A stretch of DNA of 64,000 nucleotides from positions 55,852,891-55,916,890 of the forward strand of contig CM064872.1 of NCBI GenBank assembly GCA_032719365.1, given 5' to 3'. The stretch is from Prinsepia uniflora (Eukaryota > Streptophyta > Magnoliopsida > Rosales > Rosaceae). Both the position numbers and the translations under genes were made by a program. Positions 11,324-22,639 of the stretch are shown in pieces. How positions within the stretch are numbered: position 1 is the first letter of the stretch; the number at the start of each line of letters is the position of its first letter. Under the pieces are notes generated by a model. The model was not told the origin of the DNA. It did not search any database and worked only from the letters and a program-made list of their open reading frames with translations.

Positions 11324-11691
11324 ATTGAAATTTCTCTCCATCTAGTAAGTAATCTGCTATTGATTTTTTAATTTGTGCACCATGAATTAGGTTTGTACAT
11401 GTTGGTTAAAAGAATTTGTGTGTGTTTTGTAGGCAAGCAGAAAAAAAGAGGACCTTTGTAGTACTCCATCTAGTAAGGCATGCTTTGCTTAATTTGTTAG
11501 GATTCTGGGCCTTCATATTGTATGGACCCTGCTCCTATATTGTTGTTTCCTCTTTCATCTTTGAGACCTTATGGAAAAAGAAAAAAAAAGACCTTTGTAG
11601 TACTCCAACAAGCAAACAAGGGTGTTTATCTATTTCTAATTATTATCTTGTTATAAGATTTAACGGAAAAGTTAATGGAAAATTAATATAA
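11324..11691. other. 3' flank of the B3 gene
   Basis: Untranslated/3' flanking sequence that matches 5435-5685 downstream of the left copy. It includes the motif TTATCTTGTTATAAGATTTA at about 11644. A similar motif occurs right of the copia element at about 18504-18534, as 27 of 31 bases. No further gene is seen. Confidence 0.5.
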
Positions 11692-11881
11692 TGTTGTGAA
11701 GGAAATTAGATAGAGGAAGATTGCATAGAGAATATGGAGAGGTAGGGAGATAGAAATAATACGTCTGTTTATTTTGAGATCGTTAGAGTTTACAAAGGTA
11801 ATAGATCTCTTATAAGGAGGGATAATTAATGAATACAAAATGATCAAATTACCCATAGTACCTATTATATAAATAGACACA
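11692..11881 (-). repeat. Left (3') LTR of the copia element
   Basis: Starts TGTTGTGAAGG and ends ATAAATAGACACA on the plus strand. It aligns along its length with 18289-18480 with scattered substitutions and a 2-bp indel, so the element is not very young. Confidence 0.85.
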
Positions 11882-11950
11882 ACTGTTTAATTATTATTCC
11901 CCTTTGGATATTTCATGTAATGGTACTGTTTGGCTACGCACTTATATGTT

Positions 11951-12345
11951 GTCTCGTTAAAACCTTGTCAGGTAACAAAAAGCCTATGAGACAAAAATAA
12001 CTCTGGTCGAAGGAAAAAGAGTGCAACGTGCTTGTAGGTGATCACATCAGAATCTTCTGAGGTAGTTGATATCGTCTCTTCTGAAATACGAGTAGATAAT
12101 CCGCCTTTGAGATAAAATGCATTAGTGTTGCTTCACCAAATCTTGTCCAGTAAATCCAGTGGGAAAAACCTGTGGTTGAAGGGAAAAGATGTGCAAATGC
12201 ATACGAGTTAAATCATGACATTTTCAGGATGCATTGTTAGCTAGGTGATCATATCAAAATGTGTCTCATTAAAATCTAGCTAGGTAACAAAACCCAATGA
12301 GACAAAATAACTCTGGTCGTAGGACAAAAAGTACACGATGATCAT
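11951..12345 (-). repeat. Threefold degenerate repeat in the copia 3' untranslated part
   Basis: Blocks near 11951, 12125 and 12262 share the order (CTC)-TTAAAACC-TTGTC-GGTAACAAAA-CC-ATGAGACAAAA and CTCTGGTCGAAGGA-AAAAG. They are clearest in copies 1 and 3 and divergent in copy 2. They lie between the end of pol and the 3' LTR. Such pyrimidine-rich 3' repeats (on the minus strand) are usual in this type of copia element. Confidence 0.6.
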
Positions 12346-12349
12346 GTGA

Positions 12350-12424
12350 GTATACTTCGGGATACTCAGTATACTTCGGGATACTCAGTATACTTCCGGA
12401 TACTTGGTATACTTCAGGATACTC
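12350..12424. repeat. 19-bp tandem repeat, about four copies
   Basis: The unit GTATACTTCGGGATACTCA starts at 12350 and repeats every 19 bp, with the third and fourth copies slightly altered. Each unit is itself a partial palindrome (GTATAC...GATAC). Confidence 0.85.
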
Positions 12425-12474
12425 CCCCTGATCTTGACTCCCCCTGAAAACTACAGATTAGGTAGATCAATCAG

Positions 12475-15400
12475 TCTACGTAAACCAATACCTCACACCT
12501 CACACATGCTGCTGGAATGTAGCATTTGGTAATGATTTGGTAAACAAGTCTGCATGATTATCTTGAGATCGTATTGATTTGTTCTCAATCTTCTGATGTT
12601 CTTATTGTTGCTGGTTAAAAAAGAATTTTGGTGCAATATGCTTGGTGTTGTCTCCCTTAGTGAAACCAGTATTCATCTGCTCTATACAGGCAACATTATC
12701 TTCGTAGATAACTGTCGGTTCATTATGGGTGGAATTCAGTCCACAAGTACTTCGAATATGCCCAGTAATGGCTCTTAGTCATATGCATTCACGAACTGCT
12801 TCGTGCAGGGCTAAAATCTCATGATTCGAAGACGTAGAAACAAGAGTCTGTTTCGTAGACCTCTAAGATATTGCTGTGTTCCTAATAGTAAAGACATATC
12901 CTGATTGGGAACGTGTCTTGTGTGGGTCTGATAGGTAACCTGCGTCGACATACCCATCGAGGCGTGCATCATTCTAAGGATCAAGGGGGTTTAATTCATT
13001 CCTCGATGCATAGGGATAGAATAAACCCATATCTATTGTACCTCTAAGGTATCAGAAAATGTCTTTTATGCCATTCCAGTGGCAGCGTGTTGGTGCATAG
13101 CTAAATCTAGCTAGCAAGTTCACAGCGAATGAAATGTCCGGTCTAGTACATTGAGCCAAGTACAATAATGCGCCTATTGCACTTAGATAATGCACTTCTG
13201 GTGTTAATATATCTTTGTTATCATCTGCTGGACGAAACGGGTCCTTTTTAGGGTCTAGACTTCGGATGATCATGGGTGTGCTTAAAGGTTTCGCTTTATC
13301 CTCATTAAAGCTTTTCAACATCTTCTGGATGTAATTCGATTGATGGACCAAAATTCCATCTGCACGGTGCTCGAGCTCCAGGCCGAGACAGAAGTGTGTT
13401 CTCCCAAGATCCTTCATTAAAAATTCTAACTTCAGGTGCTTAGTGGTTTCTTGGATCTCTTCAGGAGTATCAATTAGATTCATGTCATCGACATAAACTG
13501 CCACTATAGTGAACTCAAAACTTTTTTTCTTAATAAACACGCATGGGCACAGTTCATTATTAACATATCTTAATCTGATCAAATATTCACTTAGACAGTT
13601 ATACCACATCCGTCCGGATTGTTTCAATCCATAAAGTGAACGCCTCAAACGAATGAAGAGCGTGTTTCGTGATCTGAAACTATTTGCATCAGATATCTTA
13701 AATCCTTCAGGAACTTTCATATATATCTCTGTATCTAGATCCCCTTAGAGATAAGCTGTGACCACATCCAAAAATTGAATACTCAGTTTTCCGGAAACTA
13801 CCAAACTGATAAGGTAGCGGAACGGTATAATGTCCATTACGGGAGAATACGTCTCCTCTTAATCAATCACAGGGCGTTGAGAAAATCCTTTCGCCACTAA
13901 GCGAGTTTTGTATATCACAATCTCGTTTTTCTCATTACGCTTATTTACAAATGCCCATTTAAATCCTGCAGGTTAAAGATTGGGAGGTATGAGAACTACA
14001 TGTCCAAATACCTTTCTTTTTGTCAAGGAATCTAATTTGACATGGATTGGTTCTTTCCATTTTTTGCCAGTCTTCTCTACTTGATACTCATTCATCAACA
14101 GAGTAAAATTTGATTTTGTTTCTATTTATTATTTCGGTAGCTACCACGAATACATATAAATCATCGATGATAATATCATTCTGATTCCCTATCTCACATA
14201 AGCATGCATGATTTACCGAGATCTTTTTATTTTGGGGAGTGGGTTTTAACGTTGGAGCGTCCCCCAACGCCATCACAGACCCATAATCCGGAATTATCTC
14301 ATGAGGTGGATTAGTTGATATTTAGAAGGGATTCGATTGTGCCAAATTTATCCTCTTCCGAGGATGAGAATTCTTCGAACCTATTAGTCTACCTCGCTTC
14401 TGGGTAGGGACATATGACTGGTTAGCCGCCATGGTCATACCTCGTCCGTTTGGGACGACGCGTCCTACTGGGACGTCGATCCTTGCAGGCACGTTTGCAG
14501 CAAGTATATGTGATCTTGTCAATTTACCTAGATTAGAGGAAGCGTCTGGTGTATTATTAGCTACACTCTGTAAATCACACATCATACTTACTTTGTGCGG
14601 TTTGGGGATCAAGATGAGACATAGTGGAGATGTTCCACGTCAATTCACGTCGTTCTTCAGAAACGTTTGACGTTCTTATCTCCCCCTAACGGTGGGAAGA
14701 TTGTCTCATCAAAGTGACTATCCGTGAATATAGCGGTAATATGATCGCCTGGCAAGGGCTCTAAAGAGCGTATAATGGATATGGATTCATAAACGATATG
14801 TATGCCCCTCCTTTGTTGAGATCCCATATGTATACGTTGTGGCGATACCATTGGCACATAAATGCACACCTATAAATGTGTAAGTACGAAGCAGTTGGTT
14901 CGTACCCAGTCACTAGTTGTAACGCATAACATCGTTGGGTGGCGGTGACCTCAACCGGACCAACATTACTGCATGCAAAATTGCATTGCCCCCGCGAGAA
15001 ACTAGAAGTTTGGTGCGCATTACCAAGGTGAATTAGTGTTTTTACGAGACCATTATGGGTGTGAACATGGGGAACCAAATGTTCATTAGCAATCCCAAGG
15101 GGCATGCAATAGTCATCGAATTATATCGATGTAAACTCTCTGGTATTATCGAGTTTTATAAACTATATAAGAGAATCCGGGTGGTGTGGCCCTCAATTGA
15201 ATTATCTGGGCTAAGAGTTTAGCAAACGCAATATGCGTGTAGACAAAAGGGTATCATGTGACCACATTGTCGGTATCTCAACCTAAACCATGAAAGGTTT
15301 TTTTTTTTCAAAAACTGTCCGCATGGTGGTTAGAAAGTCCACAAAATTTCCCTTGTATTCTGTACAAGAAAAGAGTGGAATCTTAACTCATCTTCGCATA

Positions 15401-15560
15401 TAATGGTCTAATATTCGGTTTTTGTTAACGAACAAACTTGGCATAATGTCTCAACATAAAGGTGCCTAGGAGTAAGAGGATGCTCGTGCAATATATTGAA
15501 GATACGGTGCATCATTACCTTGACCTGGCTATCCCAACCGATCATATCATATAATGAGCA
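12475..15560 (-). pseudogene. Copia pol polyprotein remnant (GAG-pre-integrase, INT, RT, RNase H)
   Basis: Reading down the minus strand, a GAG-pre-integrase-like piece lies at about 15420-15560. Integrase core pieces lie at about 14660-15400, including the HVHTHNGL and LQLVTGYEP strings typical of copia integrase. A linker follows at 14090-14610 (MIPKPHKVSMMCDLQSVANN, KRGRLIGSK). The reverse transcriptase is at about 13052-13985, with LVAKGFSQRP, MKVPEGF, RSLYGLKQSGRMWY and the catalytic YVDDM at 13484-13495. RNase H follows at 12475-13050, ending in ADLFTKSLP. The longest uninterrupted stretch is 13052-13720. In-frame TAA codons at 13745-13747 and 13859-13861, plus frame changes elsewhere, show it is dead. 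Confidence 0.85.
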
Positions 15561-17225
15561 ATTGCTCGTACTAGTTAGCTTCTAGCTAATTCTGGGCTAG
15601 CTTCTAGCTAGTTTCTCCATTGTATGCTTCTGGTCATACTGATTGGAGGTTATGCAAATGTATTCCACTTTCTTGTCATTAGTGGTTTCAATGTGATAAC
15701 TGTTGGCTCGAATATCCGTAAATCTCGACAATGTTCTTCTGGAACATAGAGGATAAAAATCTTATTGATGGTAATTCAATATCATTCTATAACGTTCTTT
15801 TGTCATATCTCTCGGAGTATAACATTGTTAGCCAGACAATAAACGTCCCCACAAATATACATATTTATAGATTTAATTCAATGGGTCACATGCATGAGAA
15901 TAAATGTTTGAATTGAATTAAATCATATTCGAGCGAAAAACCACAATTTCGAATTATATTCATGCGTGGATTTGAAATCCTTAGAATGGTTAGTGTGTCA
16001 TTCATTTCTTGCTTCGGGTAAGATATGACGATGATGATTAACATGCACTTTCTGAGTGCTTGCAATGATCAAATTATCATAATTAGTGCTTTGGATAAAC
16101 TCGTCCATAAGTAACTAATAAGAACTATGAGCTCTATGATTTGATATAATAAATCGGATTGTAAACATATAAAAACTCGTCATTTGTTTTCATATAGATT
16201 ACCGAAATTACGGATTCGGTGAGTAATATAAACTACTGGTTCATTTATAGATTATTGGTTTGTTTATGAGACTTCTGGTTCATTGATGAACGTCTAGTTC
16301 ATTTAAACACATACATTTGCTAAATAAATAAACATTAAATAGCATGTTAGGATAATTTAAATTAATGCTTCTAGCATTATAGTGATATATATAAACGAAT
16401 ACTTCATTGAACGTGTAATGATAAATTGTGATGCATTATAACATATAATTACAAGTGCCCTTATTTTGAGTTTAGGATTGTTGAATAAAGCCTTAGATGT
16501 AAACCTTCTAAACTCACTATTTTGGATTTAATTGGTAACCTTCTAGGCTTATGGGCTTGTACCCTTAACATCAGTGGGTTTCTGGCCCACTAGAAATCTT
16601 TTGGTTTCATGTCCAATATCCTTTGCACAAACAATTGACAATAAACGTGCCTATCTGGGCAGTGAACATCATCATTATGGTTCAGTATTAACATAACCAT
16701 GATCATACCATAATATAATATCAATAACATCATAGTATCTCATCCTCTCATATTATCAACATGTATTATAACAACATATATTCATCATGTACATACCATA
16801 TGTCATATCATGTATTTCAACATATATAATCATATATATTATCATGGCCATCATTTCAACAGGTCATGCATATCATCATACATACATCATGAACCACATA
16901 TCACATTTATAAATAATATCTAAACAATAAAATAAACATACAAAATAATTCGATAATATTATGTAAAGAAAATGTATATTGTGAATAAATGTTATTTTAG
17001 TCCTTAATTTAGGTGTAGTGCAATGCTTCAGGCATGCATGAGCATATGTTTTAGGCCCGAGGGGTATAAAGGAAGATTCTGTTTTCTTTTTTCATCGGAG
17101 CCGAGCCGGTGAGCCGTCGGAGCCGAGCCGCTAGTTCAGGCCAAGTCGAGCTGCCAAGGGGGCCAAGTCGAGCTGCTTGGGCCGGCGAAGCCAAGCCGCG
17201 CAATGGCGCTAGGCTTGCGCCTGCA

Positions 17226-17306
17226 CTGAGGCCTTCTGGGCCTGCGCCTGCGCTGAGGCCTTCTGGGCCTGCACCTGTGCTGAGGCCTTCTGGGCCGAGA
17301 GTGAGC
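17226..17306. repeat. 27-bp GC-rich tandem repeat, three copies
   Basis: Units beginning CTGAGGCCTTCTGGGCCTGC start at 17226, 17253 and 17280. They lie in a GC-rich island (about 17095-17375) in the otherwise AT-rich 5' part of the copia element. On the plus strand they would read as a nine-residue ALRPSGPAP repeat, which I regard as incidental. Confidence 0.85.
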
Positions 17307-18288
17307 TAGGATGGTCCTGGGGCATTCTGGGCCGTAGGTTCGACTGGGCTGCAGGCCCTTCTGGGCTCAATCCTCTATTTTTTTTTAAATTATTTCACAG
17401 GTCTGCTGGGCCTCAAAATTTGTTTCGTGCCTTTTCTTTTCGGACCTTCTGGGCCTCCACTCCCTATTGATTTTTTTTTTGAGAGACCTACTGGGTCTTT
17501 GTCCTTTCGGCTTGTTGGGGTAGATATGTTGCCACCAATGGCTGCGAGAAATGAAGGATTGTTGAGAAAATGGAGGGTTGACCCCAACCAATCCACTTCT
17601 GCAGCCATAATTCATTCCCATTCAACTTTCTCTTTTTTTTTTATTTAATTTTTTTTTATAATGCGGTTTTGCAGAATTGTTTTTAGGAACAACATCAAAT
17701 AATTATCAAATATCCATGAACATTAATTTGGCATCAATATTTAAATAGCAATTATTATCATGAATAATAAATTATCAAATCAAAAGAAAATATTGAAATT
17801 TTCATGTATCAATTTTTGCATACATCACATATAATGTTCCAATCCAAGAATTAATTAATGAATTATTATAGCATATCAATTATCAAATACAATTCAGATT
17901 ATCATCAAATTTGGGCAAATAATATAAATTATCATGAATTCTCAAACAATAATTCACATAATTCAATTAATTGAGTTTAGGAATCAACCAGTCAAATATA
18001 TTGATTCATAATCCAAGCGTTCATCATGATTATCACATAACTAGCATCTTTAAACATCAAACACGAAAAACATGAAAATTTTCAAATAATTCAATTCAAT
18101 ATATCAATGATCGTTAATTCATGTGATTATAGAAATCATAATTATTGATTCCAAACAATTCCTATAAACATGAATTCTAGGGTTTCAAATTTAAATAATA
18201 AACAAATTTGGGATTAATTAAACATACTTGGTTGGATTTATCCTCATCTTCAATAATCACCGATTCGGAAACGATTGTGCTGATAACG

Positions 18289-18480
18289 TGTTGTGAAGAA
18301 AATTAGGTAGAGGAAAATTGCATAGAGAATATGGAGAGGCAGGGAGATGAAAATAATACGTCTGCTTATTTTGAGATCTTTAGGGTTTACAAAGGTAATA
18401 GATCTCTTATATAAGGAGGGATAATTAATGAATACGAAATGACAAAACTACCCCTAGTACCTATTACATAAATAGACACA
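18289..18480 (-). repeat. Right (5') LTR of the copia element
   Basis: Starts TGTTGTGAAGAAAATTAGG and ends CATAAATAGACACA. It pairs with 11692-11881. The PBS-like CGTTATCAGCAC (minus strand) abuts its inner edge. Confidence 0.85.
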
Positions 18481-18832
18481 ACTATTTAACTATTTACAAT
18501 ATATAATTATTATCTTGTTCGAAGATTTAATGGAATCAATGTAAGAGTCAAAGAAGAATGAGGAATGGAAATGTATATGGATACTATTAGTTGTAAAGAC
18601 CCTTGGTATAATTAGAAGTTGTCTATTGTTGTGGTATAAAGAATAAAGATAGATGACAAGAAAGAATAAAGATAGATGACAAGAGTTGTATATTGGCTTA
18701 TCAGGTATAGTCACATTATGAACGCTTATTTAATAGGCGCCTATTTAATATGAACAAGGAGACATGAAGGGACTACGTTTACACAACCAAATTAATTCAG
18801 TTTATCGCAATTTTCTTACAGCCAGTGATGAA

Positions 18833-19847
18833 AATATTGGTGGATATCGGCGAAATGTCGCCGATATTTCGTTAAAAATGGCCGACGGCATATAAGAGGA
18901 GGAGGGGGGAGGGGGGGGGGTGAAGATATCTCACTAAATTTCGATCTTTTTCCTTATTTTAAGGAGATAGTTCTCAATATTTACTTAAAACAATCAAAAT
19001 CGGCTTAAATTTGGTGAAAAACGGACGTAAAATGAGCTTCAACCAGTCGGATCAAGCCGCAGGGTCAAAATAACCCGAATTGCAGACCCGCTCGAGGTAG
19101 GGGATGACTGGTTTTATGTTCGTATTTATACTTTATAAATTGGGCTTGCTGGTGGAGTTGGTTTGTGGCTTGGTTTTAAATCAAACCCACATGGGTTCGA
19201 CCTCAGGTAGGTGCGAGTGTGGGTTGGTTTTTCCTTCCCTGCGTGCTTTGTGTTTTTTTGCTTGCTATATATCATTTGTCATTTGTTTTAGTCAATAAAG
19301 ATTAACTCTATTTATTTTTCTTATTTTCTTATTTTCATTTGTTTTTCTTATTTTCAATTATATTTATCTTTTTTTCCAATTTTAAATATATCAATCATTT
19401 CCAATTTTTGAACAAAGATTAACTGTATTTTTTTTAATCTTTTTTTCAATTTTAAATATATTTACTCATTTTATAATTTTTTTCTATTCATTTTTTTTAT
19501 ACTTATTGTTATGTTTTTAATTATATTAACATTCAATTAAAGTAATTCACTTCAATTTATATTTATGTTTAAATTTTTATATTACTAATCATCGACAAAA
19601 CTCTATTGTATTATATTATTCATCATATATTTATTATATCAAAGTCATTTTATAGTTTTTATTAGTCTTATATAACTATCATTGGGTACTTAAGTTTTTC
19701 CCAAAGTTTCATTCCAAATTTCCAACTTTTAGACCGAATTTCCGTCATTTTTATTGACCATAAACGATATCGATATCGATATTTAAGGCGAGATATCCGT
19801 AAATTTTATTAGCGATATATCCGTCGATATCGATATTTCAATCCTTG
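18833..19847. mobile_element. Non-autonomous hAT-like DNA transposon, 1,015 bp
   Basis: A perfect 8-bp TSD, cttacagc, occurs at 18825-18832 and 19848-19855; 8 bp is the hAT signature. The left end CAGTGATGAAAATATT and the reverse complement of the right end, CAAGGATTGAAATATC, form imperfect terminal inverted repeats. The subterminal regions are rich in CGATAT words. ATATCGGCG / CGCCGATAT at 18844-18867 forms a perfect 9-bp stem, and GATATCGATATCG lies near the right end. There is no transposase reading frame. A G-rich run (about 18897-18920) lies near the left end. It is a MITE-like derivative mobilised in trans. Confidence 0.85.
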
Positions 19848-20061
19848 CTTACAGCACCCTTTCGTTGGAGTAAAACATCACCACCACTCGGGTAAATTTA
19901 CCACAATCTTCTTTTCCTTCCTTTTCTCGCGTCTTTTTTGTTTTTTTTTTCAAAGCTCTATGAGCAAAAAGAAACAGAGAAAAAACTTAAAAAAAAAAAA
20001 AAGAGAACGGAAAAACAAGAACAAACCGAACAAAAAAAAAACATCTCAAGGACGAGACCAT

Positions 20062-20538
20062 CGAAGGGCAAGGTAAGCCGTCATGAGATACCACGTGCAT
20101 TAGGGATGATGGGGGACGATTGATCTAGATCTCCCGAAGCATCACTGGTTGAACCCGTGAAGCAAAGCATCCGTATGAAGATCTTCGCGTCCAAGCAAAG
20201 TCCATAGATCTGAAGCCCCTTGAAGCTTTCCTTGATTCGAGACAGAATTGGAAACAGTTCCCATCTTCCTCGTTGAATAGAACCCTTGACAGCTCTAGCT
20301 AATTCCGAAGAGTCAAGACTCAAATATCACTCTGCAATAGTCATTGTTCCCAGCAAGTTAAAACACCTAGAAGAGCCCATACCTCAGTCTCGATTGCAAA
20401 CATCATTGGACACTCCGAGAAACAACCGGCCAAGAACGCATCATTTGCATTTTGCACCACCACTCTTAGGCCCGCCCTTTTTGAACAGGGTAACCAGGCT
20501 GCATCAGTATTAATCTTAAGGAAATTCTGACATGGCAA
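20062..20538 (-). pseudogene. Second RNase H-like (RVT_3) fragment, frameshifted
   Basis: The minus strand begins FLKINTDAAW (first catalytic Asp) and continues to FAIETEVWALLGVL (catalytic Glu). After a frame change near 20340 it continues DSSELARAVKGSIQRG (third acidic residue). After another frame change it ends in the characteristic tail NRPPSSLMHVV-HDGLPCPS. At least two frameshifts and a stop (TAG near 20131) inactivate it. It is not a copy of the fragment at 6263-6739 and belongs to a different subfamily. Confidence 0.75.
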
Positions 20539-22639
20539 TTGCGAAGGTTGCTCAGCTATAACATCACATTCTTATCACAGGAACCCTTTAGGACAGTTGC
20601 ATAGGACGATCGAAAGAGCTAGTGACCCTTTGCTCCAACCTTCCCCATAGAATTCCAATTACAAAATGTTACACAACCACAACATAAACCTAAAATCCCA
20701 CAACCCTTTCGAAATCCACAGAAAGAATAAAAGTCCTAGCTTCCATATACAATAGCAAGCGCAAGAAATTTAGCACAAGCTTAGTCAAGACTCAAGACAC
20801 TACCAACACAGTATTAGAGGGGATAGGACTAAAAAAGTTTCGCTTTCGAGTTATAAGGTTTTTCAGATGACTGGATCGAGACAGGAATTTTTGGTTCATT
20901 TATGGAGAGAGATTTTGGCGTTAGATATACAATAGCAAACTAGAAAGGAGAAGAAACAGTGGTAATCGTAATTTGATAGAATCAGATTTTCGTTTCCTCG
21001 CAGTTTTCAATTTATTTAAAGTTTAGGGGAAAGCCTAGATCTTTCCTCTTCATTTTCTTTTCTATTATTAGGGGGCTGCTACTAGTAGGGAAATGGCTGT
21101 CAAAGCAGATTATTCATGTTTGATTGTTGATTCAAATACAGAAAGGGGCAATTAACAATGAAAACTATAAACAGGATACAGAAATTCATGAGCAGTGAGC
21201 ACGATTGGTGTTACATGTATAGAATGTCTTAGCATTTATTTAATTTTGCTAGCAATAGGACTGCACCATCACACTACTGGAAAAGAAGCAAAATCACCAA
21301 GACAACAATAACTCACACCAAATCTATAATAGAAAAGAACAAGAATAGGCACAATGTTTCACAACTGGCCGCATATGGTGGTTCATTGTCAACCAAACAT
21401 AAGCAACTAGTATTAATTTCTCCACCCAACGACCTAATTAACTGAACTTCGGACGACTTCAAGATTCAAGTGTCTGTGGTGTGCACAATTAAGTATAGGA
21501 CAACCTATTATGGAGAAAAAATAGGAGAGAGAGAGAGAGAGGAAAAAAAATTAAAACAAAAAGCCCAAGGACTTAGGCACGTAAAAATAAGTATTTAATA
21601 AAAATAGTTTAAAATCATATTTTGGTGATGTTTCATGGATTTTATCATCAAATGGTCTCACAGCAGGCTGCATGCCATTTTTTAGCAGTAAAGTAGATGG
21701 GATGGGAGGAAAATTAACAGAAAGGGGGAGAATAGCTAATTCTAATAGTTCAAGGGGCAATTATACGAACAAGCTCACAGGTATTCCGGCCGTTTACTCA
21801 AACTAAAAATATATGAACAACATATAACCAAATAGGTAATGTCAAGGGACAGAAATACATACTGAAGTACAAATTGTCTTATTCCAAAATGTTGCACGAA
21901 CAAGGCATCTGTCTCAATTTCTTCACCAACTATCATTTTATTCCTCTGCACCTTGGAGTTCAAGGACGCTGAAATAACACAAGATTGAAAAGTACTTACG
22001 ACATTGAATACGAAAATGCCTAATATGGACGAATTACACTAACTAAATAAGCGCAAAACAAATGAAAATGAAATAAAGGAACCTTATGCCTACATGCATC
22101 GTTTGAAGATAACGCCAACGGAACCCTTCTCAGTGCTTTTCTAGAACCCGCTAGTAAGTTCATTAAGAAATGATCTGGTTGTAGAAGTACCTAAATCAGA
22201 AGAAAAGGCAATCACATCTGAATAATCACAGCCAAACCAAAAGACAGCTAAGAGAAGAAATCAACTTGTGAATAACAACCTTAGAAATTCCAAGATCAGG
22301 CAAAATATCAAAAGAAAATGCAATCTATGAAGATACAGGTTATTATAAGAAAATAAATGGTTGCATATACATCATAATCTTTATAATAAACCACAAAAAG
22401 AGGAGGAGAAGAAAATAAATTGACAAGCATATCATTATATCTTTAGGTTTTCCCTTTTTCTCATCAATTGATGCTCTTAAACAAATTAGACATAAACCTA
22501 TATACTCCGTCTAAACAATCTTACCTAACCAAAAATATGAATGTATATTACGGATCATGCAGAAAAGTTGTAGAAACTTTGCAATTGTGTAATGTCTGTC
22601 TAGTAAATGTTCTGCACCAGTGGCTTCAATGTAAACCAA
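20539..22639. other. Intergenic, downstream of the PPR gene, no gene seen
   Basis: AT-rich, with no open frame I can attribute to a gene. A short (GA)8 tract lies at about 21526-21541. The part next to 22640 would hold the 3' UTR and polyadenylation region of the minus-strand PPR gene. Confidence 0.45.

Larger units (their letters stand above)
11692..18480 (-). mobile_element. Degenerate Ty1/copia LTR retrotransposon, about 6.8 kb
   Basis: Two similar LTRs of about 190 bp (11692-11881 and 18289-18480) bound a minus-strand internal region with recognisable copia pol order: GAG-pre-integrase, integrase, reverse transcriptase, RNase H. Next to the right (5') LTR the minus strand reads CGTTATCAGCAC, a primer-binding-site type common in plant copia elements. 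Next to the left (3') LTR it reads AAAGGGGAATAAT, a plausible polypurine tract. The outer LTR edge is uncertain by up to about 20 bp, because the two copies stay similar after GACACA. A clear TSD was not found; tataa/atata words occur at both ends. The 5' part (15600-18288) is AT-rich and too decayed to read gag. Confidence 0.85.

Noticed and set aside
17109..17309. 66-codon frame with three ALRPSGPAP repeats
   Set aside because: It is the translation of a 27-bp GC-rich tandem repeat inside the decayed copia element, on the strand opposite to the element's genes.
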